Of a stretch of 64,000 nucleotides of DNA, positions 27,317-37,229 are shown piece after piece. Within the stretch, counting starts at the first letter, position 1. Every line of letters begins with the position of its first letter. The notes beneath the pieces are model-generated. The model saw only the letters and a program-made list of their open reading frames with translations, ran no database searches and was not told the DNA's origin. The stretch is from Stutzerimonas azotifigens DSM 17556. Its GTDB lineage: Bacteria > Pseudomonadota > Gammaproteobacteria > Pseudomonadales > Pseudomonadaceae. The position numbers and the translations under genes were made by a program. Location of the stretch: positions 80,439 through 144,438 of the forward strand of contig NZ_KE384415.1 of NCBI RefSeq assembly GCF_000425625.1, read 5' to 3'.

Positions 27317-27334
27317 TTGTAGCTGAAGCTACGA
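27317..27334 (+). promoter_or_regulatory. Candidate HexR operator upstream of edd
   Basis: TTGTAGCTGAAGCTACGA is an imperfect palindrome (arms TTGTAGC and GCTACgA) 22 bases before the edd start. In P. putida, HexR binds TTGT-N7/8-ACAA sites at edd, zwf and gap and is released by 2-keto-3-deoxy-6-phosphogluconate. Here the half-sites are ten bases apart and one is imperfect (ACGA), so the match is weaker than the zwf site. A second poor candidate is at ~27254-27271 (TGTTATGGGAATTACGA). Confidence 0.45.
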
Positions 27335-27355
27335 AGTCTGATCAGGAGTGATGAC

Positions 27356-29184
<1,829 letters not shown>

Positions 29185-29185
<1 letters not shown>

Positions 29186-30144
29186 TGACGGCACTGGTTG
29201 GAGACATCGGCGGCACCAACGCCCGCTTCGCACTCTGGCAGGACCAGCAGCTGGAGTGCATCCGCGTGCTGCCAACGAAGGAGTTCCCGACGCCTGAGGA
29301 TGCCGTGCGCGCCTATCTTGATGACATCGGCGCGTCGGTGGATGCGCTCACCGCGGTGTGCCTGGCCTGCGCCGGCCCGGTCGGCGGTGACGAATTTCGC
29401 TTCACCAACAACCGGTGGGTGCTGAGCCGCTCGAACTTCAGCCGCAATCTGGGGCTGGACGACCTACTGCTGATCAACGACTTCGCCGCCATGGCCCTGG
29501 GCATGACGCGCCTGCAGCCGGACGAGCGCATCTGCGTGCGCCAAGGCGAGGGCGAGCCGGGGCGGCCGTGCCTGGTGATCGGCCCCGGCACCGGGCTCGG
29601 CGTGGCCACGCTGCTGTCGCTGCCCGGCGGCTGGATGGCGCTGCCGGGCGAGGGCGGGCACATCTGCCTCCCGGTGGGCAGCGAGCGCGAGGCGGCGCTC
29701 TGGACCTACGTGCACCGGCAGATCGGCCATGTGAACGCCGAAGCCATTCTCAGCGGCGGCGGCCTGCTCAACCTCTACCGGGCCAGCTGCGCGCTCGACG
29801 GCTGCGAGGCGACGCTGGACTCGCCGGCGCAGGTCACCGCCTCGGCGCTGGCGGGCGACCGCTACGCCGAGGCCGTGCTGGAACAGTTCTGCACCTGGCT
29901 CGGCCGGGTCGCCGGCGACAACGTGCTGACGGTCGGCGCCCGCGGCGGCGTGTACATCGTCGGCGGGGTGGTGCCACGCTTCGCCGATTTCTTCCTGCGC
30001 AGCGGCTTCGACGCGGCCTTTTCCGACAAGGGCGGCATGAGCCGCTACCTCGACGGCATCCCGGTGTGGCTGGTGACCGCCGAGTATCCGGGCCTGGAAG
30101 GCGCCGGCGTGGCGGTCCAGCAGGTGCTGGCCGGCCGGCGCTGA
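29185..30144 (+). CDS. glk: Glucokinase
   Basis: 319 residues. The ATP-binding start is '[19 protein letters not shown]'. '[17 protein letters not shown]' carries the catalytic Asp region, and '[19 protein letters not shown]' and '[13 protein letters not shown]' are family motifs. It phosphorylates glucose taken up by GltBFGK. The ATG overlaps the edd stop by one base (TGATG), a sign of coupled translation. A 147-bp gap with its own promoter follows before gltR. Confidence 0.96.
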
Positions 30145-30229
30145 GCGGCCGCACGGACGGCGCTGGCCGCCGCGACTGCGTGCTCGATCGCAGAACCGCG
30201 AGGCGGCCGCCGCCACAGGCGCGGCCTGG

Positions 30230-30257
30230 TTGACATGGCGCGGCGGCGCGCCATGCT
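30230..30257 (+). promoter_or_regulatory. Predicted gltR promoter with a perfect palindrome in the spacer
   Basis: TTGACA (30230-30235), a 16-base spacer and CATGCT (30252-30257) make a plausible sigma-70 promoter. An inverted repeat with perfect 9-base arms, CATGGCGCG and CGCGCCATG (30234-30242 and 30247-30255), fills the spacer and touches both promoter boxes. A protein bound there would block RNA polymerase. GltR itself is one candidate. No T-run follows, so it is not a terminator. Confidence 0.5.
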
Positions 30258-30291
30258 TGGCCGGCCGATATAACAAGAAAAGGGACGCGAT

Positions 30292-31026
30292 GTGACGCAA
30301 GCCGGGAAATCCATCCTGCTGGTGGACGACGATCGGGAAATCCGTGTACTGCTGGACACCTACCTGAGCCGCTCCGGCTTCCAGGTGCGCACCGTGCCCG
30401 ATGGCGGGAGCTTTCGCGAGGCGCTGCTCGAGACGGCGCCCGACCTGGTGATCCTCGACGTGATGCTGCCGGACGAGGACGGTTTCAGCCTCTGCCGCTG
30501 GGTGCGCGGCCACCAGCGCCTGGCGCAGATGCCGATCATCATGCTCACCGCCAGTTCCGACGAGGCGGACCGGGTGGTCGGCCTCGAGCTGGGGGCCGAC
30601 GACTACCTCGGCAAGCCGTTCAGCCCGCGCGAGCTGCTGGCGCGGATCAAGGCGCTGCTGCGCCGCGTGCACTTCGGCCAGGAGCGCAGCAGCGACGTGC
30701 TGGCCTTCGGCGAGTGGCGGCTGGACATGATCAACCACCGGCTGTTCCACAGCGACGGCGAGGAAACCTTCCTGTCCGGCGCCGACTTCGCCCTGCTCAA
30801 GCTGTTCCTCGACCATCCGCAACAGATCCTCGATCGCGACACCATCGCCAACGCCACCCGCGGGCGCGAAGTGATGCCGCTCGACCGCATCGTCGACATG
30901 GCGGTCAGCCGCCTGCGCCAGCGCCTGCGCGACACCGGCAAGTGCCCGCGGCTGATCCGCACCGTGCGCGGCAGCGGCTACCTGCTGACGGCCACCGTGG
31001 TGCCGCACCATGACACCCTCGGCTGA
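30292..31026 (+). CDS. gltR: Response regulator GltR of the glucose uptake system
   Basis: 244 residues from a GTG start; an overlapping out-of-frame ATG-TGA precedes it by two bases. The receiver has LLVDDD, phosphoacceptor D56 in 'DLVILDVMLPDEDGFS', and 'LGADDYLGKPFSPRELL'. The C-terminal OmpR winged helix ends 'RTVRGSGYLLTATVV'. In Pseudomonas, GltR controls the glucose transport genes gltBFGK/oprB and responds to glucose-derived metabolites with GltS. The sensor gene overlaps its 3' end by 17 bp. Confidence 0.93.
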   Translation: MTQAGKSILLVDDDREIRVLLDTYLSRSGFQVRTVPDGGSFREALLETAPDLVILDVMLPDEDGFSLCRWVRGHQRLAQMPIIMLTASSDEADRVVGLELGADDYLGKPFSPRELLARIKALLRRVHFGQERSSDVLAFGEWRLDMINHRLFHSDGEETFLSGADFALLKLFLDHPQQILDRDTIANATRGREVMPLDRIVDMAVSRLRQRLRDTGKCPRLIRTVRGSGYLLTATVVPHHDTLG

Positions 31027-32491
31027 GCCGCGCCGCCGTCTGCGCCTGGTGCCGCGCTCGCTGCTCGGGCGCATGCTGCTGCTGACGCTGCTCGCGGTGC
31101 TGCTGGCGCAGGGGCTGTCGAGCCTGATCTGGCTGTCGCAGCTGCGCGCCAGCCAGATGGAAGGGCTGCGCACCAGCGCCCGCAGCCTGGCGCAATCGAT
31201 GGCCGCCAGTGTCGCCTACTTCCGCTCGCTGCCGCTGGGCTACCGGCCGCTGGTGCTCGATCAGCTGCGCAGCATGGGCGGCACGCGCTTCTTCGTCTCG
31301 CTCAACGACAAGGAGCTGAGCATGCGCGTGCTGCCGGAGACGCCGCGCAAGCGCGCCGTGCTGAGCGAGGTGGAGCAGGTCCTGCGGCAGCAGCTGGGGC
31401 GCTCGGTGGACCTCGCCGTGGAGTTCGTCAGTCCGCACGACCTGCGCATCTTCAACGGCGGCCTGAAGCTCGACGAACTGCCGCGCTCCTGGGCCCACTA
31501 TGCGCTCGGCTTCGAGCCGCTGGCGCCGCCGGTGCTGGTCACGCAGATCCGGATCGCGCCGAACGAGTGGCTGTACCTGGCGTCACTGATGCCGGCGCCC
31601 TACGTCAGCCTGGAGAGCGAGGGGCTGCCGGCCCAGCAGCTGTGGTTCATCGTGCTGACCGGCGCCTTCCTGCTGCTGTTCATCGGCGTGCTGGTGCACT
31701 GGCAGAGCCGGCCGCTCAAGCGCCTGGCGGCGACGGCGCGCAACATGTCGGTGGGCGACGAGGTCGAGCCGCTGCCGGAGGCGGGCGGCAGCGAGGTGGT
31801 GGAGGTCAGCCGCGCGTTCAACAGCATGCGCGAGCGGATCGGCCGCTATCTCACCGAGCGCGGCCAGCTGTTCAGCGCCATCTCCCACGACCTGCGCACG
31901 CCGATCACGCGCCTGCGCCTGCGCGTGGAGCTGCTCGACGACGAGGAGCAGCAGGAGAGCTTCCGCCACGACCTGGACGAACTCGAGCTGCTGGTCAAGG
32001 GCGCCCTGCAGTGCGTGAAGGACACCGACATCCACGAGAACGTCGAGCCGGTGGACGTCAACCAGCTGATCCGCTACATCGTCGAGCCCTACCTGCCGCC
32101 GCAGGGCGACGGCCGCGTGTCCATCGAGGGGCGGGCGCTGGCGCCCTATCCGGGCAAGCCGCTGGCGCTCAAGCGCTGCATCGGCAACGTGCTGGACAAC
32201 GCGCTGAAGTACGGCGAGCGGGCGCACCTGCGCATCGAGGACGGCGCCGAGGCGCTGGTGCTGCACGTCGACGACGAGGGGCCGGGTGTGCCCGAGCAGC
32301 GCCTCGAGGAGGTGTTCGAGCCGCACGTCCGGCTGTCCGGCCAGCAGCAGGGCTACGGCCTGGGCCTGGGCATCGCGCGCAACATCGCCCATGCCCATGG
32401 CGGCGAAGTCAGCCTGCGCAACCTGCGCCAGGGCGGCTTGCGGGTGACGCTGCGCTTCCCGCGCGAGGCGGGGCGCAGCCATGCCGCCTGA
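31010..32491 (+). CDS. gltS: Sensor histidine kinase GltS
   Basis: 493 residues. An N-terminal membrane helix (~19-38), a periplasmic domain (~45-205) and a second helix (~210-230) lead into HAMP. The phosphoacceptor is H293 in 'LFSAISHDLRTPITRLRLRV'. The N box is 'IGNVLDNALKYGERAHL' and the glycine box 'QGYGLGLGIARNIAHAHGG'. It partners GltR, with which it overlaps. The transporter operon starts 147 bp downstream on the same strand, so the system is encoded next to its target. Confidence 0.92.
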   Translation: MTPSAEPRRRLRLVPRSLLGRMLLLTLLAVLLAQGLSSLIWLSQLRASQMEGLRTSARSLAQSMAASVAYFRSLPLGYRPLVLDQLRSMGGTRFFVSLNDKELSMRVLPETPRKRAVLSEVEQVLRQQLGRSVDLAVEFVSPHDLRIFNGGLKLDELPRSWAHYALGFEPLAPPVLVTQIRIAPNEWLYLASLMPAPYVSLESEGLPAQQLWFIVLTGAFLLLFIGVLVHWQSRPLKRLAATARNMSVGDEVEPLPEAGGSEVVEVSRAFNSMRERIGRYLTERGQLFSAISHDLRTPITRLRLRVELLDDEEQQESFRHDLDELELLVKGALQCVKDTDIHENVEPVDVNQLIRYIVEPYLPPQGDGRVSIEGRALAPYPGKPLALKRCIGNVLDNALKYGERAHLRIEDGAEALVLHVDDEGPGVPEQRLEEVFEPHVRLSGQQQGYGLGLGIARNIAHAHGGEVSLRNLRQGGLRVTLRFPREAGRSHAA

Positions 32492-32589
32492 GCCGGTTAC
32501 CGATCCCCATGCATTTGTAACGGCCCGGTGACCTTTGCTTTTCCCTTCGTTACCCATCCTGCTGCCGGCCGCTCCTAGACTCCCTTCAG

Positions 32590-32609
32590 CACAAGCACAC
32601 CGACTTGTG
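32590..32609 (+). promoter_or_regulatory. Inverted repeat in the gltB leader, near a possible -10
   Basis: CACAAG and CTTGTG (six-base arms, eight-base spacer) lie just downstream of TAGACT (32576-32581), a possible -10 for the glt operon. If that -10 is right, the repeat overlaps the transcription start and could be an operator or a 5' hairpin. I see no convincing -35. Confidence 0.3.
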
Positions 32610-32614
32610 GACAG

Positions 32615-32622
32615 AACAACAA
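32615..32622 (+). promoter_or_regulatory. Crc/Hfq-type A-rich motif overlapping the gltB ribosome site
   Basis: AACAACAA fits the AAYAAYAA catabolite-activity motif bound by Hfq with Crc in pseudomonads. It runs directly into the AAGAAGGAA ribosome site of gltB, so binding would block translation when succinate or amino acids are preferred. A similar motif precedes oprB. Confidence 0.6.
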
Positions 32623-32638
32623 GAAGGAACCGATCGAG

Positions 32639-33886
32639 ATGAATGCCATGAATCGCCTGGCGCTCGCCATTTCCCTTGCCTTTCCCCTGGTCGGCCATGC
32701 CGGTGAAGTGGAGGTGCTGCACTGGTGGACCTCCGGCGGCGAGAAGCGCGCGGCCGACACCCTGCAGAAGCTGGTCGAGCAGAAGGGCCACACCTGGAAG
32801 GACTTCGCCGTTGCCGGCGGTGGCGGCGAAGCGGCGATGACCGTGCTCAAGACCCGCGCCGTCTCCGGCAATCCGCCCTCGGCGGCGCAGATCAAGGGCC
32901 CGGACATCCAGGAGTGGGGCGAGCTGGGGCTGCTCGCCGACCTCGACGAGGTCGCCGAGCAGGGCAGGTGGGACGAGCTGCTGCCCAGGCAGGTGACCGA
33001 GGTCATGCAGTACGACGGTTCCTACGTGGCGGTGCCGGTCAACGTGCACCGCGTCAACTGGCTGTGGGTCAACCCCGAGGTGTTCGAGAAGGCCGGCGCC
33101 CAGCCGCCGACCACCCTCGACGAGCTCTGGGCGGCGGCCGACAGGCTCCAGGCCGCCGGCTACATCGCCATCGCCCACGGCGGCCAGCCCTGGCAGGACG
33201 GCACCGTGTTCGAGGACCTGGCGCTGAGCATTCTCGGCCCCGAGGACTACCACAAGGCCTTCGTCGACCTCGACGAGGAGGTGCTGACCGGCGACAGGAT
33301 GGTGCAGGCCTTCGCCGCGCTGAAGAAGCTGCGCAGCTACGTCGACGCCGACGCCGCCGGGCGCGACTGGAACCGCGCCACCGGCCTGGTGATCGACGGC
33401 AAGGCCGGCATGCAGATCATGGGCGACTGGGCCAAGAGCGAGTGGACCGCGGCGAACAAGAAGGCCGGCGAGGACTATCAGTGCCTGCCGTTCCCCGGCA
33501 CCCAGGGCAGCTTCGCGTACAACATCGACTCCCTGGCGATGTTCAAGCTCAGCGACGAGGACGACCGCAAGGCCCAGGAAGACTTGGCGCGCACCGTGAT
33601 CGAGCCGGAGTTCCAGCAGGTCTTCAACCAGAACAAGGGCTCGATCCCGGTCCGCCTGGACCAGGACATGAGCGCGTTCGACAGCTGCGCGCAGAAATCC
33701 ATGCAGGACTTCAAGCAGGCCGCCCAGGGCGAGGGCCTGCAGCCCAGCCTGGCGCACGGCATGGCCGCCTCCAGCTACGTGCAGGGCGCGGTGTTCGACG
33801 TGGTGACCAACTTCTTCAACGACCCCAACGCCGATCCGCAGCAGGCGGCCCGGCAGCTGGCAGCCGCGATCCAGGCGGTGCAGTAG
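32639..33886 (+). CDS. gltB: Glucose ABC transporter, periplasmic binding protein
   Basis: 415 residues with a signal peptide ('[17 protein letters not shown]', cleavage likely after the final Ala). The mature part opens '[20 protein letters not shown]', the usual start of family 1 sugar-binding proteins. The hydrophobic ligand cleft and '[15 protein letters not shown]' are conserved. Translation starts at 32639 or at the second ATG nine bases on. It binds glucose after passage through OprB and hands it to GltFG. Two strong hairpins follow the gene, which fits higher output of the binding protein than of the permeases. Confidence 0.94.
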   Translation: MNAMNRLALAISLAFPLVGHAGEVEVLHWWTSGGEKRAADTLQKLVEQKGHTWKDFAVAGGGGEAAMTVLKTRAVSGNPPSAAQIKGPDIQEWGELGLLADLDEVAEQGRWDELLPRQVTEVMQYDGSYVAVPVNVHRVNWLWVNPEVFEKAGAQPPTTLDELWAAADRLQAAGYIAIAHGGQPWQDGTVFEDLALSILGPEDYHKAFVDLDEEVLTGDRMVQAFAALKKLRSYVDADAAGRDWNRATGLVIDGKAGMQIMGDWAKSEWTAANKKAGEDYQCLPFPGTQGSFAYNIDSLAMFKLSDEDDRKAQEDLARTVIEPEFQQVFNQNKGSIPVRLDQDMSAFDSCAQKSMQDFKQAAQGEGLQPSLAHGMAASSYVQGAVFDVVTNFFNDPNADPQQAARQLAAAIQAVQ

Positions 33887-33891
33887 TCGTC

Positions 33892-33973
33892 CGGCCGCCG
33901 GCGCATCGGCGGCCGTCTCCAATTCTTTCCAGGTGCCGCAGGCGCCTTCGGGAGCGTTCGTCCCGAAGGTGCC
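33892..33973 (+). promoter_or_regulatory. Two mRNA hairpins between gltB and gltF
   Basis: Hairpin 1: CGGCCGCC (33892-33899) pairs with GGCGGCCG (33908-33915), 8 of 8. Hairpin 2: GGCGCCTTCGGGA (33941-33953) pairs with TCCCGAAGGTGCC (33961-33973), 13 positions including one G-T wobble. No T-run follows either. In ABC operons such structures protect the binding-protein mRNA from 3' decay and lower permease expression. Confidence 0.6.
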
Positions 33974-33999
33974 GGCGAGCCCGGGTCGCGGAGCGCTTC

Positions 34000-34920
34000 A
34001 TGAGTTCAGTCGCGGTGTTTTCCCCCAAGGCCTCGCACGGCCGGTCGACGGACTGGCTGCAGGCGTGGCTGCCGAAGCTGGTGCTGGCCCCGAGCGTGGT
34101 CATCGTGCTGGTGGGCTTCTACGCCTACATCCTGTGGACGCTGCTGCTGTCGTTCACCAACTCGCGCTTCATGCCGAGCTACAAGTGGGTCGGGCTTGCC
34201 CAGTACATGCGCCTGATGGAGAACGATCGCTGGTGGGTCGCCAGCCAGAACCTGCTGGTGTTCGGCGGCCTGTTCATCGCCATCAGCCTGTGTCTCGGCG
34301 TGCTGCTGGCGGTGCTGCTGGACCAGCGCATCCGCGCCGAGGGCGCGATCCGCACGATCTACCTGTACCCCATGGCACTGTCGATGATCGTCACCGGGAC
34401 CGCCTGGCAGTGGCTGCTCAACCCCGGGCTCGGCCTGGACAAGCTGCTGCGCGACTGGGGCTGGGAAGGCTTTCGCTTCGACTGGCTGGTGGACCCCGAC
34501 CGGGTCGTCTACTGCCTGGTGATGGCCGCCGTGTGGCAGGCCTCGGGCTTCGTCATGGCGCTGTTTCTCGCCGGGCTGCGCGGCGTCGATCCGTCCATCG
34601 TGCGGGCGGCGCAGGTCGACGGCGCGAGCCTGCCGACCATCTACCTGCGCATCGTGCTGCCGAGCCTGCGCCCGGTGTTCTTCAGCTCGCTGATGATCCT
34701 CGCGCACATCGCCATCAAGAGCTTCGACCTGGTCGCGGCGATGACCGCCGGCGGGCCGGGCTACGCCTCGGACCTGCCGGCGATGTTCATGTACACCCAC
34801 ACCTTCACCCGCGGGCAGATGGGCCTGGGCGCGGCCAGCGCAATGCTGATGCTCGGCGCCGTGCTGGCGATCCTGGTGCCCTACCTGTATTCCGAACTGA
34901 GGACCAAGCGCCATGAGTGA
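34000..34920 (+). CDS. gltF: Glucose ABC transporter permease GltF
   Basis: 306 residues from the ATG at 34000. Six membrane segments are visible, the first being 'LVLAPSVVIVLVGFYAYILW'. The coupling EAA-type loop is 'SIVRAAQVDGASLPTIYLRI' followed by VLPSLRP. It forms the channel with GltG. Its final codons overlap the gltG ATG by 8 bases. The 113-bp gap after gltB holds two hairpins. Confidence 0.94.
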   Translation: MSSVAVFSPKASHGRSTDWLQAWLPKLVLAPSVVIVLVGFYAYILWTLLLSFTNSRFMPSYKWVGLAQYMRLMENDRWWVASQNLLVFGGLFIAISLCLGVLLAVLLDQRIRAEGAIRTIYLYPMALSMIVTGTAWQWLLNPGLGLDKLLRDWGWEGFRFDWLVDPDRVVYCLVMAAVWQASGFVMALFLAGLRGVDPSIVRAAQVDGASLPTIYLRIVLPSLRPVFFSSLMILAHIAIKSFDLVAAMTAGGPGYASDLPAMFMYTHTFTRGQMGLGAASAMLMLGAVLAILVPYLYSELRTKRHE

Positions 34921-35818
34921 TGTGAGCGTCGCGCAGCGACGATCCTCCGATGTCCTTCTTCCCCCGGGAGAAGGCGGCGCGAAGCGCCGGATGAGGGCGA
35001 TGAGCTTAAGCCGCCTGGCCATCCACGCCACCCTGATCCTGGCCTGCGCCCTGTACCTGGTGCCGCTGGTGGTGATGCTGCTGACCAGCTTCAAGACGCC
35101 GGAGGACATCCGCACCGGCAACCTGCTGAGCTGGCCGGAGGCATTCACCCTGATCGGCTGGATCAAGGCCTGGGGCGTGGTCGGCAGCTACTTCTGGAAC
35201 TCGGTGATGATCGTGGTGCCGGCGGTGCTGATCTCCACCGTGATGGGCGCGCTCAACGGCTACGTGCTGTCCATGTGGCGCTTCCGCGGCTCGCAGCTGT
35301 TCTTCGGCCTGCTGCTGTTCGGCTGCTTCCTGCCGTTCCAGGTGATCCTGCTGCCGGCGTCCTTCACCCTCGGCAAGCTCGGCCTGGCCAACACCACCAC
35401 CGGCCTGGTGCTGGTCCACGTGGTCTATGGCCTGGCCTTCACCACGCTGTTCTTCCGCAACTTCTACGTCAGCGTGCCGGAGGCGCTGGTGCGCGCCGCG
35501 CGGCTGGACGGCGCCGGCTTCTTCACCATCTTCGGGCGCATCCTGCTGCCGATGTCCATCCCGACGATCATGGTCTGCCTGATCTGGCAGTTCACCCAGA
35601 TCTGGAACGACTTTCTCTTCGGCGTGGTGTTCGCCAGCGGCGACACCCAGCCGATCACGGTGGCGCTGAACAACCTGGTGAACACCAGCACGGGAATCAA
35701 GGAATACAACGTCGACATGGCCGCGGCGATGATCGCCGGGCTGCCGACCCTGGTGGTCTACGTGCTGGCGGGCAAGTACTTCCTGCGCGGGCTCACGTCC
35801 GGCGCGGTGAAGGGCTGA
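34913..35818 (+). CDS. gltG: Glucose ABC transporter permease GltG with a repeat-derived 5' end
   Basis: 301 residues from the ATG at 34913, which overlaps gltF; or 272 from the ATG at 35000. Membrane segments begin 'LAIHATLILACALYLVPLVV', and the EAA loop is 'EALVRAARLDGAGFFTIFG'. The first ~27 codons (SDVSVAQRRSSDVLLPPGEG and on) are not permease-like: they are translation of a family A repeat read in frame. The repeat's terminal GATGAGGG places a GAGGG three bases before the ATG at 35000. Translation may thus restart there with a repeat-supplied ribosome site. Either way the membrane part is intact. Confidence 0.92.
   Translation: MSDVSVAQRRSSDVLLPPGEGGAKRRMRAMSLSRLAIHATLILACALYLVPLVVMLLTSFKTPEDIRTGNLLSWPEAFTLIGWIKAWGVVGSYFWNSVMIVVPAVLISTVMGALNGYVLSMWRFRGSQLFFGLLLFGCFLPFQVILLPASFTLGKLGLANTTTGLVLVHVVYGLAFTTLFFRNFYVSVPEALVRAARLDGAGFFTIFGRILLPMSIPTIMVCLIWQFTQIWNDFLFGVVFASGDTQPITVALNNLVNTSTGIKEYNVDMAAAMIAGLPTLVVYVLAGKYFLRGLTSGAVKG
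34954..34997. repeat. Repeat A copy inside the 5' end of gltG
   Basis: CCTTCTTCCCCCGGGAGAAGG followed by a CGGCGCGAAGCGCCG stem and GATGAGGG. It has the same modules as the intergenic family A copies but with compensated changes in the second stem (GGCGC-GAA-GCGCC in place of GGCCC-GCA-GGGCC). It lies just after the gltF stop and within the longer gltG frame. Upstream, GTCGC-GCA-GCGAC at 34928-34940 adds another small stem. Confidence 0.85.
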
Positions 35819-35852
35819 GCCTGGCGCGGCCATACGTTTTCGGAGACTGAAG

Positions 35853-37007
35853 ATGGCATCCCTCGAACTGCGCAACCTCAACAAGCGCTACGCCAGCGGC
35901 GCGCCGGACACGCTGAAGGACATCGAGCTGAAGATCGACTCGGGCGAATTCCTGATCCTCGTCGGGCCTTCCGGATGCGGCAAGTCGACCCTGATGAACT
36001 GCATCGCCGGGCTGGAGGCGATCACCGGCGGGCAGATCCTGATCGACGGGCAGGACGTGGCCGGCACGGGACCGAAGGACCGGGACATCGCCATGGTGTT
36101 CCAGTCCTACGCGCTGTACCCCACTATGACGGTGCGCGACAACATCGCCTTCGGCCTGAAGATGCGCAAGGTGCCGCAGGCGACGATCGACGAGGAGGTC
36201 GCCCGCGTGGCCCGGCTGCTGCAGATCGAGCACCTGCTCGAGCGCAAGCCGGCGCAACTCTCCGGTGGCCAGCAACAGCGCGTCGCGATGGGCCGTGCGC
36301 TGGCCCGGCGGCCGAAGATCTACCTGTTCGACGAGCCGCTGTCGAACCTCGACGCCAAGCTGCGGGTGGAGATGCGCACCGAGATCAAGCTCATGCACCA
36401 GCGCCTGAAGACCACCACCGTCTATGTCACCCACGACCAGATCGAGGCCATGACCCTCGGCGACAAGGTGGCGGTGATGAAGGACGGGGTGATCCAGCAG
36501 TTCGCCAGCCCGCGGGGGATCTACAACGACCCGGCCAACCTGTTCGTCGCCAGCTTCATCGGCTCGCCGCCGATGAACTTCGTGCCGGTGCGGCCGCGGC
36601 GCCAGGGCGCGCAGTGGCTCGCCGCGCTGGACAGCGGGCAGGCGCGTTGCGAGCTGCCGCTCGAGCTTGCCGGGGACGAGACGCTGGACGGGCGCGAACT
36701 GTTGCTCGGCATCCGTCCGGAGCAGATCGGCATCGCCGGCAGCCATTCGCTGCCCACCGTGCTGGCGGAGGTGAAGGTCACCGAGCCCACCGGGCCGGAC
36801 ACCCTGGCCTTCGTCGAGCTGAACGACACCAAGGTGTGCTGCCGGTTGCCGCCGGAGATCGACCCGCGGGTCGGCGAGGTGCTGGCGTTGCAGTTCGACC
36901 CGGCGCGTGTGCTGCTGTTCGATGCCGGCAGCGGCGAGCGAATCGCCCTGGGGCCGGCCAGGAGCAACGGTTCGGCAAAGAAGGTCAGCCGCCTGCATCC
37001 GCGCTGA
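35853..37007 (+). CDS. gltK: Glucose ABC transporter ATP-binding protein (MalK/UgpC type)
   Basis: 384 residues. The Walker A is GPSGCGKST (~38), the signature '[19 protein letters not shown]', the Walker B '[16 protein letters not shown]' and the switch '[16 protein letters not shown]'. Residues ~240-384 are the regulatory TOBE/OB domain found in MalK and UgpC ('[14 protein letters not shown]'). It powers glucose import by GltFG. It starts 34 bp after gltG. Confidence 0.95.
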   Translation: MASLELRNLNKRYASGAPDTLKDIELKIDSGEFLILVGPSGCGKSTLMNCIAGLEAITGGQILIDGQDVAGTGPKDRDIAMVFQSYALYPTMTVRDNIAFGLKMRKVPQATIDEEVARVARLLQIEHLLERKPAQLSGGQQQRVAMGRALARRPKIYLFDEPLSNLDAKLRVEMRTEIKLMHQRLKTTTVYVTHDQIEAMTLGDKVAVMKDGVIQQFASPRGIYNDPANLFVASFIGSPPMNFVPVRPRRQGAQWLAALDSGQARCELPLELAGDETLDGRELLLGIRPEQIGIAGSHSLPTVLAEVKVTEPTGPDTLAFVELNDTKVCCRLPPEIDPRVGEVLALQFDPARVLLFDAGSGERIALGPARSNGSAKKVSRLHPR

Positions 37008-37144
37008 AACCTCCGGTCCAGAGCGGTACTCATAGGTCCGGAAGGAAACGGTGCAGGCAAGAACGGCGCAGCCGCCGGGTGTTTTCGTACCGGCGGCCGC
37101 CGGGGCCGCGTGTTCTGATGGTGCAAGGAGCGCAGGCAGTGACG

Positions 37145-37184
37145 CGCCGTCCTGTCGCCAGGAGCGATGTTGCGCAGGACGGCG
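37145..37184 (+). promoter_or_regulatory. Perfect 10-bp hairpin in the oprB leader
   Basis: CGCCGTCCTG and CAGGACGGCG pair perfectly around a 20-base loop, 45 bases before the oprB start. No T-run follows. The 222-bp gltK-oprB gap is otherwise gene-free. The hairpin may reset expression between transporter and porin, act as an operator, or protect the 5' end of an oprB transcript. Confidence 0.5.
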
Positions 37185-37204
37185 TTCGGTTCCGAGCGGT
37201 GAAT

Positions 37205-37212
37205 AACAATAA
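37205..37212 (+). promoter_or_regulatory. Crc/Hfq-type A-rich motif before oprB
   Basis: AACAATAA, within AATAACAATAAG (37202-37213), matches AAYAAYAA. It lies immediately 5' of the GGAGA ribosome site (37221-37225). Together with the gltB motif it suggests joint post-transcriptional repression of outer- and inner-membrane glucose uptake. Confidence 0.6.
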
Positions 37213-37229
37213 GAGCAGATGGAGAAACT

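Noticed and set aside
30220..30260. Palindrome before gltR as the glk terminator
   Set aside because: No T-run follows, and it sits inside a good TTGACA promoter, so operator is the better reading.
32725..34000. Upstream extension of the gltF frame through the gltB region
   Set aside because: It is an out-of-frame shadow of gltB joined to gltF; gltF starts at 34000 with a normal permease N-terminus.
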